This document shows, one piece after another, positions 23,501 to 33,601 of a DNA stretch of 64,000 bases. Each line of letters opens with the position of its first letter. Positions within the stretch are counted from its first letter, which is position 1. Source of the stretch: Monocercomonoides exilis (taxonomy: Eukaryota; Preaxostyla; Oxymonadida; Polymastigidae). The stretch spans positions 925,501-989,500 of the forward strand of contig LSRY02000001.1 of assembly GCA_001643675.2 (NCBI GenBank). Reading direction: 5' to 3'. The notes beneath the pieces were generated by a model. It did no database searches, was not told where the DNA came from, and was given only the letters and a program-made list of their open reading frames with translations. The translations under genes and the position numbers were made by a program.

Positions 23501-26500
23501 AAAGAGCTCTCCCCTTTGACAGTCAAGTTATCAAGTATCAAATTCCCCTTTATGACATTGTACAGGACATAGCTAACAGATTGCTCTTCTTTCACTGAAG
23601 AGAAAGAAATCATCATATCCTTCCACATTGAAGCTCCATCAGCGATTGTAATTGCATTCTTTGTTTTGTTTGTCATTGAACTCAAAACAAGGTTAATAGT
23701 CGTGACATTAACTTTTCCATCTAAATAGATAACATCTTCCCAACTGCCGCTGTATTTTATGTTCACCTCGACTTTTCCCACAATCCCCATCTCACTAGAA
23801 GAGCAAACCAGCACATCTTCTAAAGTTACAGGCTGTGTGAGATACACCAGATCAATGATAATTAACATTCGTGGCAAATTAAGATGACTCCATCCATAAC
23901 TCAATGATCTGCAAGGGAGCTCCTGTGTTCCGCATCGTGTGAAGTCTGTGCCTCGCGAAGATGATACATATATTACTGAATCGTTGTATTTTTCAAGGAA
24001 TTTCGTAATGCTTATGCCATTTCTATAATTGTAATTATCAAAGCAGCCAATTTGCTTTTCGTCAAATGATTCATCAACAAAGCTAAATATCGTTTGCAAA
24101 TTGATTTCAAGCAAGGAATTAGTAGTAAATGAAATATCTCGAAAATTTTCAGCAGAATTATTTTCAAATTGCAGTTGGTTTAAAATCATTGAAGCACCTT
24201 TAGACATCTTTAGTGACAGTGCGCCTGCCAAGCTACGCGCAGCACAAGATTTAAAAGAACTATTTGAGACAACAAGACCAGAACCCTCGTTCAAAAAAAT
24301 CGAAACAAATCCTCCAATTACAACTTCTGATGTTATTAAGCTGACTGTGACATTTCGCATAGTAATATAGTATGTATCGTGAAGTGATGTAGATATAAAC
24401 ACTGGATGATATTGATCAGTACTAATATTATGAAAAACGCTATTCATAACATTTATAATTGCATCACCTGTTGTTAAAACAATGTTTTCAATTGAACCAA
24501 TTGGTATGTTTAAAAATTCGCATTCCGAAATTGTGAGGGAATCGTTATTCATCAAGTGTAAAAATAGAAAACTTTGGAATTTTAATGAATATAAATTTCT
24601 TTCGAAGGAATGCGATCGCTCTTTAAAACTGTGCGAAGCCTCAGAAACGCTATCACACTTGAAAGAAACATGATTCAGCAAAACAGTAGAAGGACTCGAA
24701 TGACGTAGGGTGCAAAAAATAGAACCAAATGGATAAAAAGTCGTTTTATGAAATATCAATGCTAAATTGCAAATGGAAAATGAAGAAGTTGAAATAGTAA
24801 AAACATATTCAGAAGAATTTGCATAATTTTGATTGCTAATCTCTACAATTCCGCCTCCATTTCCATCAATTGTTAATTCAATTTCATTCACAAAGCAACA
24901 GACTTCAGCAATGGTTTGCGAGTTTGATGGAATGGAGAACTTCACATTTTCTTTCAATGCTACATGATCCAAAGCTTGATGTACTGTCTGACAAGGCCGA
25001 TTTTCCGAAGATCCACATGCAGCATCGAATTGGGCTGTTGAATCTAACACAATGACGCGCTGTGCAACATCAAATGACTTGCTCAGATAGAGAATCCAAT
25101 CTGGCTCACCTGGCACCAACTGAGTTACAGCTCTTTCATCTTTATGAGATGCTTTGCACAACGAAAAGAACCTTAGTCCGTCGTCGTAGTCGGAACTGCT
25201 CGCAATAAAAATATAAGATCTGTTTTTGACTGCCAAATCGATGACAAAATAACTTGCAAACACGCAATAAGGAATCTCATCTGATAGCCGCAGGACTTCA
25301 TCAAATAAGTGTGAATTCGCAAAACTGAACAAAATTGTTTCTGTGGATTCGGAATGACAGCCAGAAAAGTCACACTCAGAAACAAGAACACATTCTTCAA
25401 CATTCACCAGTAAAAGTCCACCTCCGTTTCTTTTTGAGATGCAACTCATAAAGATGCTTTGAAAGCATATTGGCTCAGCTTCCCCGATGTGTTCTCTTGA
25501 CTTCATATTCCGAACTGTTTGCCTATTCTTATCTTTGCCTTCATTTGCAAAAATGTTTCTTTCACGAATTTGTGAGCAATCATTTTGATGCAGAATTGTG
25601 CGACTTTCACACAAGACAGCTTTTCTTTGTGGAATCTTTACCGCGCTGTGCTCAAATATTACGCACGAATCCTCATTTGAACTGCAATTTACGAACAAAC
25701 ATTGTTTGATTGCCGGCGGATATATGCTGATTATATGAACGGCTCCAGCAGCTACTTCAGCATAATTGTTTATATTTTCAAATTTTATGTCATTGAATGT
25801 GGTATTTTTCAGCTTGACGTTAACGTTTCCAGATACAAAAATAGCTCCTCCAGATAAAACTTCGCTTGCACAATCAAGAAAATAGCAATCTTTAACAACT
25901 AGAGTAACGAAAGTCTCATCTTCTGTTTTAGCAAAGATGAACTGGCCAGGTCCATCGCCTTTAATTCCCTTCCAGGTGCATGAGTCAAACTCAAATTCCT
26001 TATCAACGGCAGGATCCAGTACGATTCTTTTGAGTGTTTCGTTTGTGTAGTGCTTATTTGCCCATCGCGAACATGAAATATGTGTTGTGTTAAAATTAGT
26101 CAGTGAGCGAACACCAGTAGAGATCGAAGGGATAATCGTGCCTTCATATATTTCGCAAACGCGATCAAACGTGCAGCCATTTATTTCATATGAACTCAAA
26201 TGTGATGCAAAATCATGGCAATTAGTATTTTGCTTTGAGGAAATGTTATAAAAAGTTGAAAACTGCATTTCCAATGTTGATTTGAAGAGAGACGACGCAA
26301 CAAATGTTGATATCATAATTGCAGATGAAAATAACGAAGATGATATTTGCACAGAGACAGAGGGACGTGAAATCGATGAATTACTTTTTAGAGAGACAAA
26401 CGAATTCATTTCCAAAGAATCTTTGTGAAACGCAAGCGAGATATTTATCAGATGCAAATCACTTCCAGTTTGGACAAACGGGCAGCACAATTTGTGTTCA

Positions 26501-26901
26501 TTTGCAAAAACAATGCAATTTTCCAGCGAAATGAACGAAAATTCATCCTGAAAAATTGTTGAGCATTCACGCCTAGCAAAAATGGTTATTTCAGTAATTG
26601 CTGAAGTCGAGTTGATAGATCTTATTTTCGAATGCAGGCAACTCATATTGTTCAAAAAATTTCCTTTACGATATCCGAAATCATAACCATTAAAAGATGT
26701 AACACATATTTCTTTTGAAGGAAAGAATTCATTCCTTGAAACTCTGTTAGAATTTAACATCATTGAACGTTTGGCAATTTTTTCGAGGGAAAATGAATCA
26801 TTGTTTTGAATGATTGATTCAAATTTCAATTCTGCACATTCAGCTATGCTAAGCATATTCGTGAAAATGGTAAAATTTACAAGCAAATAAATAATATACA
26901 T
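20557..26901 (-). CDS. Giant type I membrane protein with beta-helix ectodomain (2114 aa)
   Basis: Probable cell-surface protein. A hydrophobic N-terminus (residues 1-20) serves as signal peptide. The ectodomain (about 25-2010) is built of short strands rich in Ser, Asn, Val and Cys of the pectin-lyase/Pmp-like right-handed beta-helix style. Three copies of a module, CG-x5-6-PC followed by a short helix, start near residues 627 (CGSSENRPC), 988 (CGTQELPC) and 1441 (CGDEDNPC). Near 2022-2044 there is a single membrane helix (TIVVTCTVSAAIAFAVILLL), then a cytoplasmic tail of about 70 residues with a Tyr pair (AYDYG). The gene is intronless over 6.3 kb. It is related to 48433-55392 and to the relics at 10.8 and 17.5 kb. 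Adhesion or a surface coat is an inference; no enzyme residues were recognised. Confidence 0.85.
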   Translation of the reverse strand: MYIIYLLVNFTIFTNMLSIAECAELKFESIIQNNDSFSLEKIAKRSMMLNSNRVSRNEFFPSKEICVTSFNGYDFGYRKGNFLNNMSCLHSKIRSINSTSAITEITIFARRECSTIFQDEFSFISLENCIVFANEHKLCCPFVQTGSDLHLINISLAFHKDSLEMNSFVSLKSNSSISRPSVSVQISSSLFSSAIMISTFVASSLFKSTLEMQFSTFYNISSKQNTNCHDFASHLSSYEINGCTFDRVCEIYEGTIIPSISTGVRSLTNFNTTHISCSRWANKHYTNETLKRIVLDPAVDKEFEFDSCTWKGIKGDGPGQFIFAKTEDETFVTLVVKDCYFLDCASEVLSGGAIFVSGNVNVKLKNTTFNDIKFENINNYAEVAAGAVHIISIYPPAIKQCLFVNCSSNEDSCVIFEHSAVKIPQRKAVLCESRTILHQNDCSQIRERNIFANEGKDKNRQTVRNMKSREHIGEAEPICFQSIFMSCISKRNGGGLLLVNVEECVLVSECDFSGCHSESTETILFSFANSHLFDEVLRLSDEIPYCVFASYFVIDLAVKNRSYIFIASSSDYDDGLRFFSLCKASHKDERAVTQLVPGEPDWILYLSKSFDVAQRVIVLDSTAQFDAACGSSENRPCQTVHQALDHVALKENVKFSIPSNSQTIAEVCCFVNEIELTIDGNGGGIVEISNQNYANSSEYVFTISTSSFSICNLALIFHKTTFYPFGSIFCTLRHSSPSTVLLNHVSFKCDSVSEASHSFKERSHSFERNLYSLKFQSFLFLHLMNNDSLTISECEFLNIPIGSIENIVLTTGDAIINVMNSVFHNISTDQYHPVFISTSLHDTYYITMRNVTVSLITSEVVIGGFVSIFLNEGSGLVVSNSSFKSCAARSLAGALSLKMSKGASMILNQLQFENNSAENFRDISFTTNSLLEINLQTIFSFVDESFDEKQIGCFDNYNYRNGISITKFLEKYNDSVIYVSSSRGTDFTRCGTQELPCRSLSYGWSHLNLPRMLIIIDLVYLTQPVTLEDVLVCSSSEMGIVGKVEVNIKYSGSWEDVIYLDGKVNVTTINLVLSSMTNKTKNAITIADGASMWKDMMISFSSVKEEQSVSYVLYNVIKGNLILDNLTVKGESSLITRAMFNLGDSMDLLQMKNVFIENVRINHDLIFVAYSLSCNPKKKNEQNVKNIFISNFSCVKTDNQADSERSSQNADETIVEGRFLRSRESTRQKLELHNSSFSGFVCPDDFEPYGGCIHWSEKKQDGKGSSTTSENDEAEESSELLLKNCTFCHDGLDTQLYEKETKGGAIYLAFDSSTFPFVFQDVCLFENKANTGSDIFFRCASIMNKDESKKFGINFHHPLWREQNSIAAESEKDGKTVDFLEFLTFRNAVVYVSGFDAPAKKYQTGTISSSSSSSFWHSSNDNSLNSNRRAAEQVEGWDIFFCGDEDNPCHTVNYAMAHLSYQPSEDEDEQLTIRVIGNPSLYFSVTWKSLLVEGETEDAGLQLDYIQHSANEQNALGRTYVRREGDGPIDAHIVIEGKCVLNKTNVKVSADLPASCLFFISNEGTFVVEKCTVTSAKELTAIPTVFKIESGTLSCYFVCLNEVLFYGSTCFIDCSQLEDERKVNVRLKECSVNNITVNDRKSLIVFSVKEKKACESSAHQHFTESTSLSTSTSSFISSSISSLPQTSSSSHSNLNTSSHNEKSSIPLRVPLQFIDTNVSLTSHIPRKGFFLDASGCSCAEITGCSFLYVNAHSSTDYMQKDNSNDICFWSSSFLSFVDSFAYVRNASFRTKLEGAIYSENSYLSIDPESLKGNSVELEAFPSVAHNIICKSDTSQENDDKGTIELVKGTGSSINFESKIESKKSSIDAQSSRREEKINEELPDNFWIENDNCLLVGFPSDMMSSMLTPRTENASLTKIGEVYEVTLTGKCLVHCFFSMVILVYRTINGNSTSELLESKLTTNLDCSFENTITGYFPKDIFERSDGAAVYAALTFSDLRSLNKNMTTVPLLICEGKETEEFNERTMITIVVTCTVSAAIAFAVILLLVRRHWKKKVLVDEFKEKQSLLSSINSSIPGKMEKGKDGSVYSSNAYDYGTTTKPIDVPLDMQEPFLED

Positions 26902-27558
26902 GTAAAATGCATTTAACCAATTTTAACTCCGACAAAAAAGATTGAAAGAATAACTTAAAACTATTATGGTTGTACTCAATAATCTATTCATTGTTATCCT
27001 CATATAAGTTAAGGATTGTTGATGAATATATTTTAAACAAGTGATGATTTTTCAGCATATTATGTAATAAAAATCTAATTTCCAAATTTTCTTGATGAGG
27101 TTTTTGAAAAAATGAATTACAACAGTTTATTTATTCATTTTATGATACTGTTGAAAAGGAAATATATTTTTCAATTATTTCCCGTTGATAAATTTTTCCC
27201 CATAATTGATTGAAAGTGTGATTTCGAAAAGGATCAATCAAATATTATTCATTTGAAAGAATAAAACAGTAAATCGTAGAAAATTCAGAATATACTTATA
27301 TTCAAAATGAGAAAATATTGAGGAAGTCATTAAGATTGCTCAATAAATGAAATTTTTTTTAATTGTGAAGATAATTGTATATTTTAAGGCTGCATTAATT
27401 TATCTTTTTCTCTTTTTCGAATGAAATGCCTAAATAAATGGAAGAGGAAGCGGTGCTTTTTTAAATGTTGCAGCAAAGAAAAATCTAAATTGGAGGAGTG
27501 TGGACAATTACCACAAGCAAAATGAGAAAGAAAATTAAAATGTCCAGCAAACGATATA
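26902..27558. other. AT-rich intergenic region before the pogo-like element
   Basis: Upstream of the beta-helix gene. A 35-codon ORF (27421-27528) encodes a Cys/Lys-rich peptide (KRKRCFFKCCSKEK) after a short hydrophobic run. It could be the last exon of an unrecognised gene, but no matching donor exon was found. Confidence 0.4.
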
Positions 27559-27719
27559 GGGTCATATTTTTATTAGATCCTATTTTTTTTATTCGATCCT
27601 ATTTTTTTAAAATCAATTATTCAGCCACCCACATTTCGATTTATTAATAGTATTTTTGGTATATAAGAAAAATATCAGCAACTGAATAAATACATTTAAA
27701 TGCATAACCTGTTTCTTGT

Positions 27720-27742
27720 GGGGGGGGGGGGGAATGGGGGGG
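27720..27742 (+). repeat. G13-AAT-G7 homopolymer tract
   Basis: A striking G run in otherwise AT-rich DNA, 160 bp inside the left end of the pogo-like element and upstream of its transposase. It could form a G-quadruplex on the plus strand. The exact length is likely unstable. Confidence 0.9.
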
Positions 27743-27908
27743 TTAAAAGCCTCCCGTTGAAATTCTATCAGTTACAGGTTGGTTCCAATGAATTTAATTC
27801 AAAAAAATATGCATTTAATGCACAAAAAATTAAATTTCAATGAAAATTGAAATTTATAATAATAAATTAAATAAATTGGCTTAATGATCATAACCCAAAA
27901 AATAAAAA

Positions 27909-29432
27909 ATGAAAAAGGAAGTTGCAAGAAAATCTACTGCGGGTCAGCTGAAGCTGCGAGAGGCTATGCTATCATTCAAATACAGACAATTTCGGAATCC
28001 GCTGGAGCGAATGGCGCACATAGTTAACGATGGAGCTGTGCGTATGGTGGACGCATACAACAGCAAAAAATTCAGCAAAATCCGAATCAAGCGTGCGGTG
28101 AAGGCTGTTCGGCAAGGAAGGCTAGTTTCAAAAATTGGAAGACCTGCTGTGGTCATTGGAGAAAAAGAGCAAACAGTGCTGGATGAAATAAAAATAGAAT
28201 CACTGTCTGGAGCAAGCTTAACCATCAAGAAAATTCGTGAACTGGTTTGTATAAATATTCTTTGAAATGTATTAATTAATATTAATTAGATTGAAAATGT
28301 TGTTAATGATTTGAAACCAGAAAACACGCCAGATGTTAAAGTCTCTGCGTCAGTTGCCTACGATTTCATCAAACGACATCCAGAGTTGAAGACATCAAAG
28401 CCAAAAATTGTTGATGCGAACAGGCTTGCCGTATCATGCCAACAAGTTCTAAAGCCCTGGTATGATATGCTCAACGGATTACATCAGAACAACAGTTACA
28501 ACAACGCACTGATTTTCAACGTGGATGAGTCTTCACTCAGGGTTCCCGACAGCTCCAATCGGAATGTCGTTCATCCGGCAAATACAAAACCCGGTTACGC
28601 TAAATCTGCTGCGCGAATGGCGAATTCTACACTGATTGCGGCGGTCGCAGCAGATGGACAATCACTTCCTTCAGTGATCCTGTGGCCGAGTCTCAAACTT
28701 CCTGATGACTTGAAGCCTCTTCAGTCTACAAATCTTGAGATTTGGCCGAACAAATCCGGATGGATAGAATCTTCAACATTTAGGAAGTATGCACTTACAA
28801 TTCTTCTCCCTTCAATCAAAGAAAGAAGGCAACGCATGTCACTCGACGAATCGCACTGCTTGCTTCTAATCGACTCCCACATTTCTCGAGCAGATCCAAC
28901 AATCTGGCGAGAGTTCAAAAAAGAAAATGTAGATGTTGTGACATTCGTCCCTCACAGCACACACATCTGCCAGCCACTGGACCGAGGTGTATTTGCCGTT
29001 CTGAAGTCAGAAATGAGTTCACAGTACGAAGCACCTTCGTCGTCGTCTTCAGCAGCGAAAAGAATAGCTCTTGTGGAAGCTCTACAACAATCAATTCATT
29101 CGGCGCTATCACCTTCGGTCATCAAAAGAGCATTCAAATGCAGCGGCGTGCTGAAAGACTCGTCTGGGCCAGTTCTGATGAAGCTTCCTCAATCATCGAC
29201 TTATCCTCTTCCTTCTCATAAAAATCGATTTGACTTCTACGGTTAAGAAATAACAGAAGAAAAGGTGCTGAATGAGTGGGATGATTATTTGAAAAAGAAA
29301 AGCGAAATGGAAAATGAAAAAGAAAACATTTCTGATGAAGAAAATGATGAAACAATGGATTTCACGAAAAAGCTGAAAAGAAAATTCAAAATACTTCAAG
29401 ATGAGAACGATATAGAGAAAAGAATCATCTGA
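27909..29432 (+). pseudogene. Pogo/Tigger-like DDE transposase, one intron, premature TAA
   Basis: Exons 27909-28244 and 28290-29246 join in frame to 430 residues. The N-terminal 110 residues are a basic helix-turn-helix DNA-binding region (ERMAHIVNDGAVRMVDAY, then RIKRAVKAVRQGR). The DDE_1 core shows IFNVDESS (Asp 191), LLLIDSHIS (Asp 307) and FVPHSTHICQPLDRGVF (Asp 343), the D-x36-D spacing and PHSTHxxQPLDxGVF signature of pogo/Tigger transposases. The TAA at 29244-29246 is followed in the same frame by 61 more codons of charged coding-like sequence (EKVLNEWDDYLKKK...) to TGA at 29430-29432. The stop is therefore premature and the natural protein was about 492 residues. The core is intact, so a truncated protein could still be made; activity is uncertain. 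Confidence 0.85.
28245..28289 (+). other. Spliceosomal intron (45 nt) inside the transposase gene
   Basis: The intron starts with GTTTGT and ends with ATTAATTAG, with TTAATTAAT as a possible branch region. Removing it joins KIREL to IENVV in phase 0. It is the shortest intron in the window. Confidence 0.75.
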
Positions 29433-29577
29433 TGAAATTGAAAGAGGAAAGGGAAAAAGGAAAGTCATACGCAAATTAGATTCGAGTTTTGTATTTTTTT
29501 GAATTTTTTTTAGAATTTTTCATTTCGAAAAATTTGGGTACTAATAAAAAAAATGGGTACTAATAAAAATATGACCC

Positions 29578-31523
29578 TATGCAAAAACTGGCTCCATCTC
29601 ATCTCATCAAAACAAATCACAGCAAACAACAGAGCAAGTGAAGATTCTGATTCCTATTTTGATTTCGATGAAGATTCCAATGAAAATATCAACGCCTGCG
29701 ACAGATCACAGCTGGTATCATATGCCGCAATCCAGTCTATCATTAGCTGATTATCTTTTCTTCAAATTGCCTCTTCCATTCCCTCAAACACTCTCATTTT
29801 TCGTGCAGCTGATGCAAAAAATCACTGACAAATATGGACTTTTACTCATTCCAATGTAATTTCTTCCATTTTCAGTGGGGAAAAAAATACACACCTTTTT
29901 CCTCAATTGAATCTTCTTTCAATTTTTGATTATTTTCAATAGGAAATTAAATCCATAAGTTTTCTTCGACTAAGCTAATTGGAGTTTGTGTCACAACTTA
30001 TTTTCCGAGGAATATGACAATATCAGCACAGATAAAAATATTTCTTCGGAATTTGCTCATCAAATTTCGCGTCTTCATCCAAAGAAAACTGTGATCATTA
30101 AATGCAGCTTATCTTTTCTCTCCCAATTCTTCCAACAAAATATATTTCCAGCTTTCTTCACTTTTCCAAGCATTTTTCAATCTCTTTTGCATCATCTCCT
30201 TTGTGTTTCTGTTTGTGCTTCTTTCCTTCAACATCAAATTCTTCGTTTCTTCCTTATGTCGCTCACAATCTCATATCCAATTGCAAAAATTGAAGAAATT
30301 CAATCAAATGACGTTTTCGAAGAAGAATAAGTTGCATGATATGATGTTATCGTTTTGGAAGAAGTTGAAGATGATAAATAAATGAATAAAATCAGATGTT
30401 GGAGGTTGAGAGTTGTAAAGGTGAATGAAAGCAAATATTAACTATGAAGAAAAGCAAAAATCCTTTCTTCTCGTTTTCTTCTTCCATTTTTGAATCCTCC
30501 CGGAAAATGCAAACCTCCGACTCCCTCGCACATTAAATAACACACTCTCCCTCTCAAAAACAAAAATCAGGAAACAGATTATCCCTCTTTCTTTTCTATC
30601 TTTCATTTTGTTTCTTCCACTTTCGCTTTCATTCGTTCAATCAAATCGCCTATCTTCCAAAAATAAATTTTCTCCAAAATCCAACACCTTCCATTCTTGC
30701 AAAGTCTTATTCTCCTTTAACTTATGCACGTTGCCCATCCTTTGCTTTCATTTTACTGCAATAACTCAATTTTCTTCTTCTCTCACTAAATAAATCGGTT
30801 TCTCGTTCTTTCAATTGTTTGAATCTGGTGAAAAAATTAATTCTCAAATTTCCAAATAATAATAATTATAATAAAATTTCATCATCTTTTTATTTATTTT
30901 TTATTTTTTCCCTCATTTTCTATATTCATTCGATTGACAATGTTTGTTTTCTTCAACAAAACATCATCAATCTTTTTTTTTTTTAATTCTTTCAATTTTC
31001 AAACATTTTCATGTGATATTCATCATCTGTGATGGCTTTCTTTATTTCAATTCATTTTTGCTTCAATATACCATTTTTCTGTGAAAAGTGTGATTCTTGT
31101 TATCTTTTCAATTCCGTCCTATTTCGTTGAAATATTGAATGAATCTAATACTCATCCAAAATATTTATCCACCACAGTTGTTGCGCATATTCTCTTTCCA
31201 AAATTTTAACGCATCTCTGTAATACAAAGATCATCCTCTTCAATAATTAGTCGGGTATCTATCAATGACTTTATTATTGAAATGCCGTGGCTGCCCAAAT
31301 ATTTAAATCACAAATCAAAATTCCAAAACAAATGAATCATTATCAAAAGCAAGCTCCCTCACAGGAAATGATATTTCTAATAATGTTGGAAAAATTGGTT
31401 CGCAAACTTCTTATTTAACAAAGAATATTTTCACTTTTTGAAAACTATTCGATCATTGAGTCCATTACAAAAAAAGGCTCAAGTTTGAGATCGCTGTCTT
31501 TTTTTTATTATTCTTTGTCAAAA
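29578..31523. other. Region with a possible transposon-interrupted gene, then AT-rich DNA
   Basis: From 29580 to about 29870 two plus-strand frames look coding: an acidic one (SEDSDSYFDFDEDSNEN, 29632-29748) and one reading SSLSLADYLFFKLPLPFPQT (29638-29859). Removing the pogo-like element joins an ATG at about 27543 (MSSKRY) in frame to MQKLAPSHLIK, which then meets a TGA. The remains suggest a small gene broken by the insertion and later frameshifts. From 30000 to 31520 only AT-rich DNA with short Phe/Ser-rich ORFs is seen. Confidence 0.35.
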
Positions 31524-31674
31524 ATGTTTGCACAAGAAAATCAAGTATAAATGCACATTTTTCAAGCTATTTCTGAGTTCTTTGTTTTTCATCTATTTCA
31601 TCTAACGAAACGTGTGTCCATTTGATGTGAATGATGAAAATGGCTTGCTTTCTGAATACTATGTTCTTATAAAA

Positions 31675-33059
31675 ATGCAGGAGACGAACTACACAAAAAT
31701 GTTCAATGGTATGCAATTGTAATTGTACTTGGATTCTTGTAAATTGCATTTTTTTTTTCAGAATTGTTTTCAGAACTGGAATATTGCAATGAGGATGAAC
31801 AGAGAAAGAAAATAGAAGAAATGAATGAAATAATTAATGAAATGAATAAAGAAGAATTCTTTTATGTTTTCACAGCAAGAATATTCAACAAAATTGACAA
31901 AATGATTGAAGAAGAGAAATTATCACTTGAGAAATGCATTTTGTTTTTGAAGCACGTGAGGGATTGCAATTTCATGAAAACCATATTTAAGTTTTATTTT
32001 AGATATTCTTCGTTGGACAAAAGAATAGAGGAGATGATAATTGATGAAAGTGAGAAGAAAAAAGAAGAAAAGAACGAAAAGCTTTTAGATAATCTTTGCA
32101 AATGCTACATATCTTTGAGCTACAACTTCCCTCCAGAATTACTTTCAATCTGTGTCACCTGCCTTCTGAAAGCTGCTTTGAACAAGGTGGAAAGCGAGGA
32201 GAATCAAAAAGAGGTGGAAATAGCATTACTGGCTTTGAGTAATACTAATTATTATGTATGAGCATTGTTATATACTTTTTGATATTATTGTTTTCTTTTC
32301 TTTTATTAGGAAATTGATAAAGAACTGTATTTGAATGAAATCAAAGAAATCATAAAATATCACCTAGAACATCACAATCTCACTCATCTTGCCTATCAAT
32401 CTGCTTGGCAGTTTTTAATTTATCGATTTATCGAAGATAAAAGTTTAGAAGGAATGATTGTGAATGAGCTGCATTTTACAAGAGAGGCAGGAAGAGAATT
32501 TGAAGATCTGACAAGAAGTGTGGATTGGAAGAAAGAGAAAAAAGCTAAGGAAGATATTATAATCGAGAGATGGCTTCAAGTATTGGATTGTTATTTTTAC
32601 TATTGTCAATTGAGGAATGAAGAATACGTAGGGCTTATCAGCAGCATTGTGAGAGTGCTTCGAGCAGCAAGAGAAAACAAAAAAGAAATTAACTACCAGA
32701 GCATTTGTTCCTTGAGAAATGCAGCAGAAATTATAGATGTGAAAATTAATGACTTGTTGAAAAGCGAAGCTGTTGATGCTGTTTTAGAGGAGATTCAGCA
32801 GCCAACAATTGTTGACGAAATAACAAAAGATTTGTTGTTATTCTCCAAATATGTTTCAATGCGATTGAAAGAAGAGGAGGATGATGAAAAAGAAGAAATG
32901 AAAAGAAAGGAAGCAAAAAGGAAAGTGCTTGAAAAGATGGAAGAAGAAGGATTCGAAGATTTAATCACAAGCTTTCATAATTTATTTGATTTTCTAAACA
33001 AAAAATATTATTTTGATAAATTATCGTTGGATATTTCTGATTATTTTGTGAAAATTTGA
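31675..33059 (+). CDS. Helical family protein with 'FSELE' N-terminus (425 aa, three exons)
   Basis: Exons 31675-31708, 31762-32255 and 32310-33059 rejoin in frame. The product is wholly alpha-helical by composition, without a signal peptide or membrane segment. It opens with a Glu/Asn-rich region (FSELEYCNEDEQRKKIEEMN), continues with repeated hydrophobic helices (LLSICVTCLLKAAL; LAYQSAWQFLIYRFI; REFEDLTRSVDWKK) and ends with LSLDISDYFV. The helix pattern would fit an ARM/HEAT-like fold. From memory it matches a large lineage-specific family in Monocercomonoides, but that is unverified and no function is known to me. The start at ATG 31675 gives MQETNYTKMFNEL. An alternative upstream exon (31524-31544, MFAQENQ) would also splice in phase to 31681. 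Confidence 0.75.
31709..31761 (+). other. Intron (53 nt)
   Basis: The intron starts with GTATGC and ends with a T run plus CAG. Joining the exons restores a Glu codon (MFN-E-LFSE). Confidence 0.7.
32256..32309 (+). other. Intron (54 nt)
   Basis: The intron starts with GTATGA and ends with TTTTATTAG. Unspliced reading would stop at once; splicing joins NTNYY to EIDKEL in phase 0. Confidence 0.85.
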
Positions 33060-33601
33060 GGAAATGAGGTTTTTTTTTTCAATTTGTTTCTCTCTGAATT
33101 TCTATTTTTTCTTTTCTTTTCTTTTTGATTTATTAAACTTAAAATACATTCTTTTATTGTTGTTTCTGTTACTGTTATTGTTGCTGTTGAAAAGAAACAA
33201 TTGAAAAGTCTTCATTTCAAAAAGTGCATTATAGCTTTTGAAATCACACTTTTATTCAAGTTTTGAAAATAAAATTTTTTTTTCAATGGAAATTGTTTTA
33301 ATCAAATTGTGCTTTATAAAAAACATCATACATAGCATATATAAACCTTTGTTACCTTTTTCCCCCTGAAAATCTCACTGAAAAGAAAAATATGATCAAA
33401 ATTTGAATTAAAGAATAATTTCAAAAAAGATCTGTCATTTCTATGGATATTTCAAACTTCCATTTCCTGAAAAGGATTTTTTGCATATTAAATTATATAT
33501 TTTGTTTCGGAGAAAGGAATTTGCTAACAAAAATAGTCAGTTGTTTCGGTTCCACAAATATTTCTTTATGTGTGACAATTGTTAACAATGGGTATCAGAT
33601 C
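33060..33601. other. Intergenic region
   Basis: AT-rich, with several AATAAA-like hexamers after the helical family gene. A short ORF leads into the next gene from 33443 but contains no supportable extra exon. Confidence 0.5.

Larger units (their letters stand above)
27559..29577 (+). mobile_element. Complete pogo/Tigger-like DNA transposon with 53-bp terminal inverted repeats and TA target duplication
   Basis: The left end GGGTCATATTTTTATTAG... (27559-27611) and the inverted right end (29525-29577) match over about 53 bp with a few differences. Each end contains two tandem sub-repeats of about 20 bp (TATTAGATCCTATTTT and TATTCGATCCTATTTT on the left, TATTAGTACCC twice on the right). Both ends are flanked by TA (27557-27558 and 29578-29579), the target of Tc1/mariner/pogo elements. 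Length is 2019 bp, with one transposase gene inside. The subterminal region holds a G13-AAT-G7 tract. Confidence 0.92.

Noticed and set aside
27421-27528. 35-codon Cys/Lys-rich ORF that could be a terminal exon
   Set aside because: A possible acceptor exists, but no upstream donor exon could be found.
29244-29246. In-frame TAA in the pogo-like transposase as evidence for TAA coding Gln, as reported for the oxymonad Streblomastix
   Set aside because: Intact genes in the window end in TAA (for example 46068, 55390, 61569) and contain no internal TAA or TAG, so the standard code holds and the stop is a lesion.
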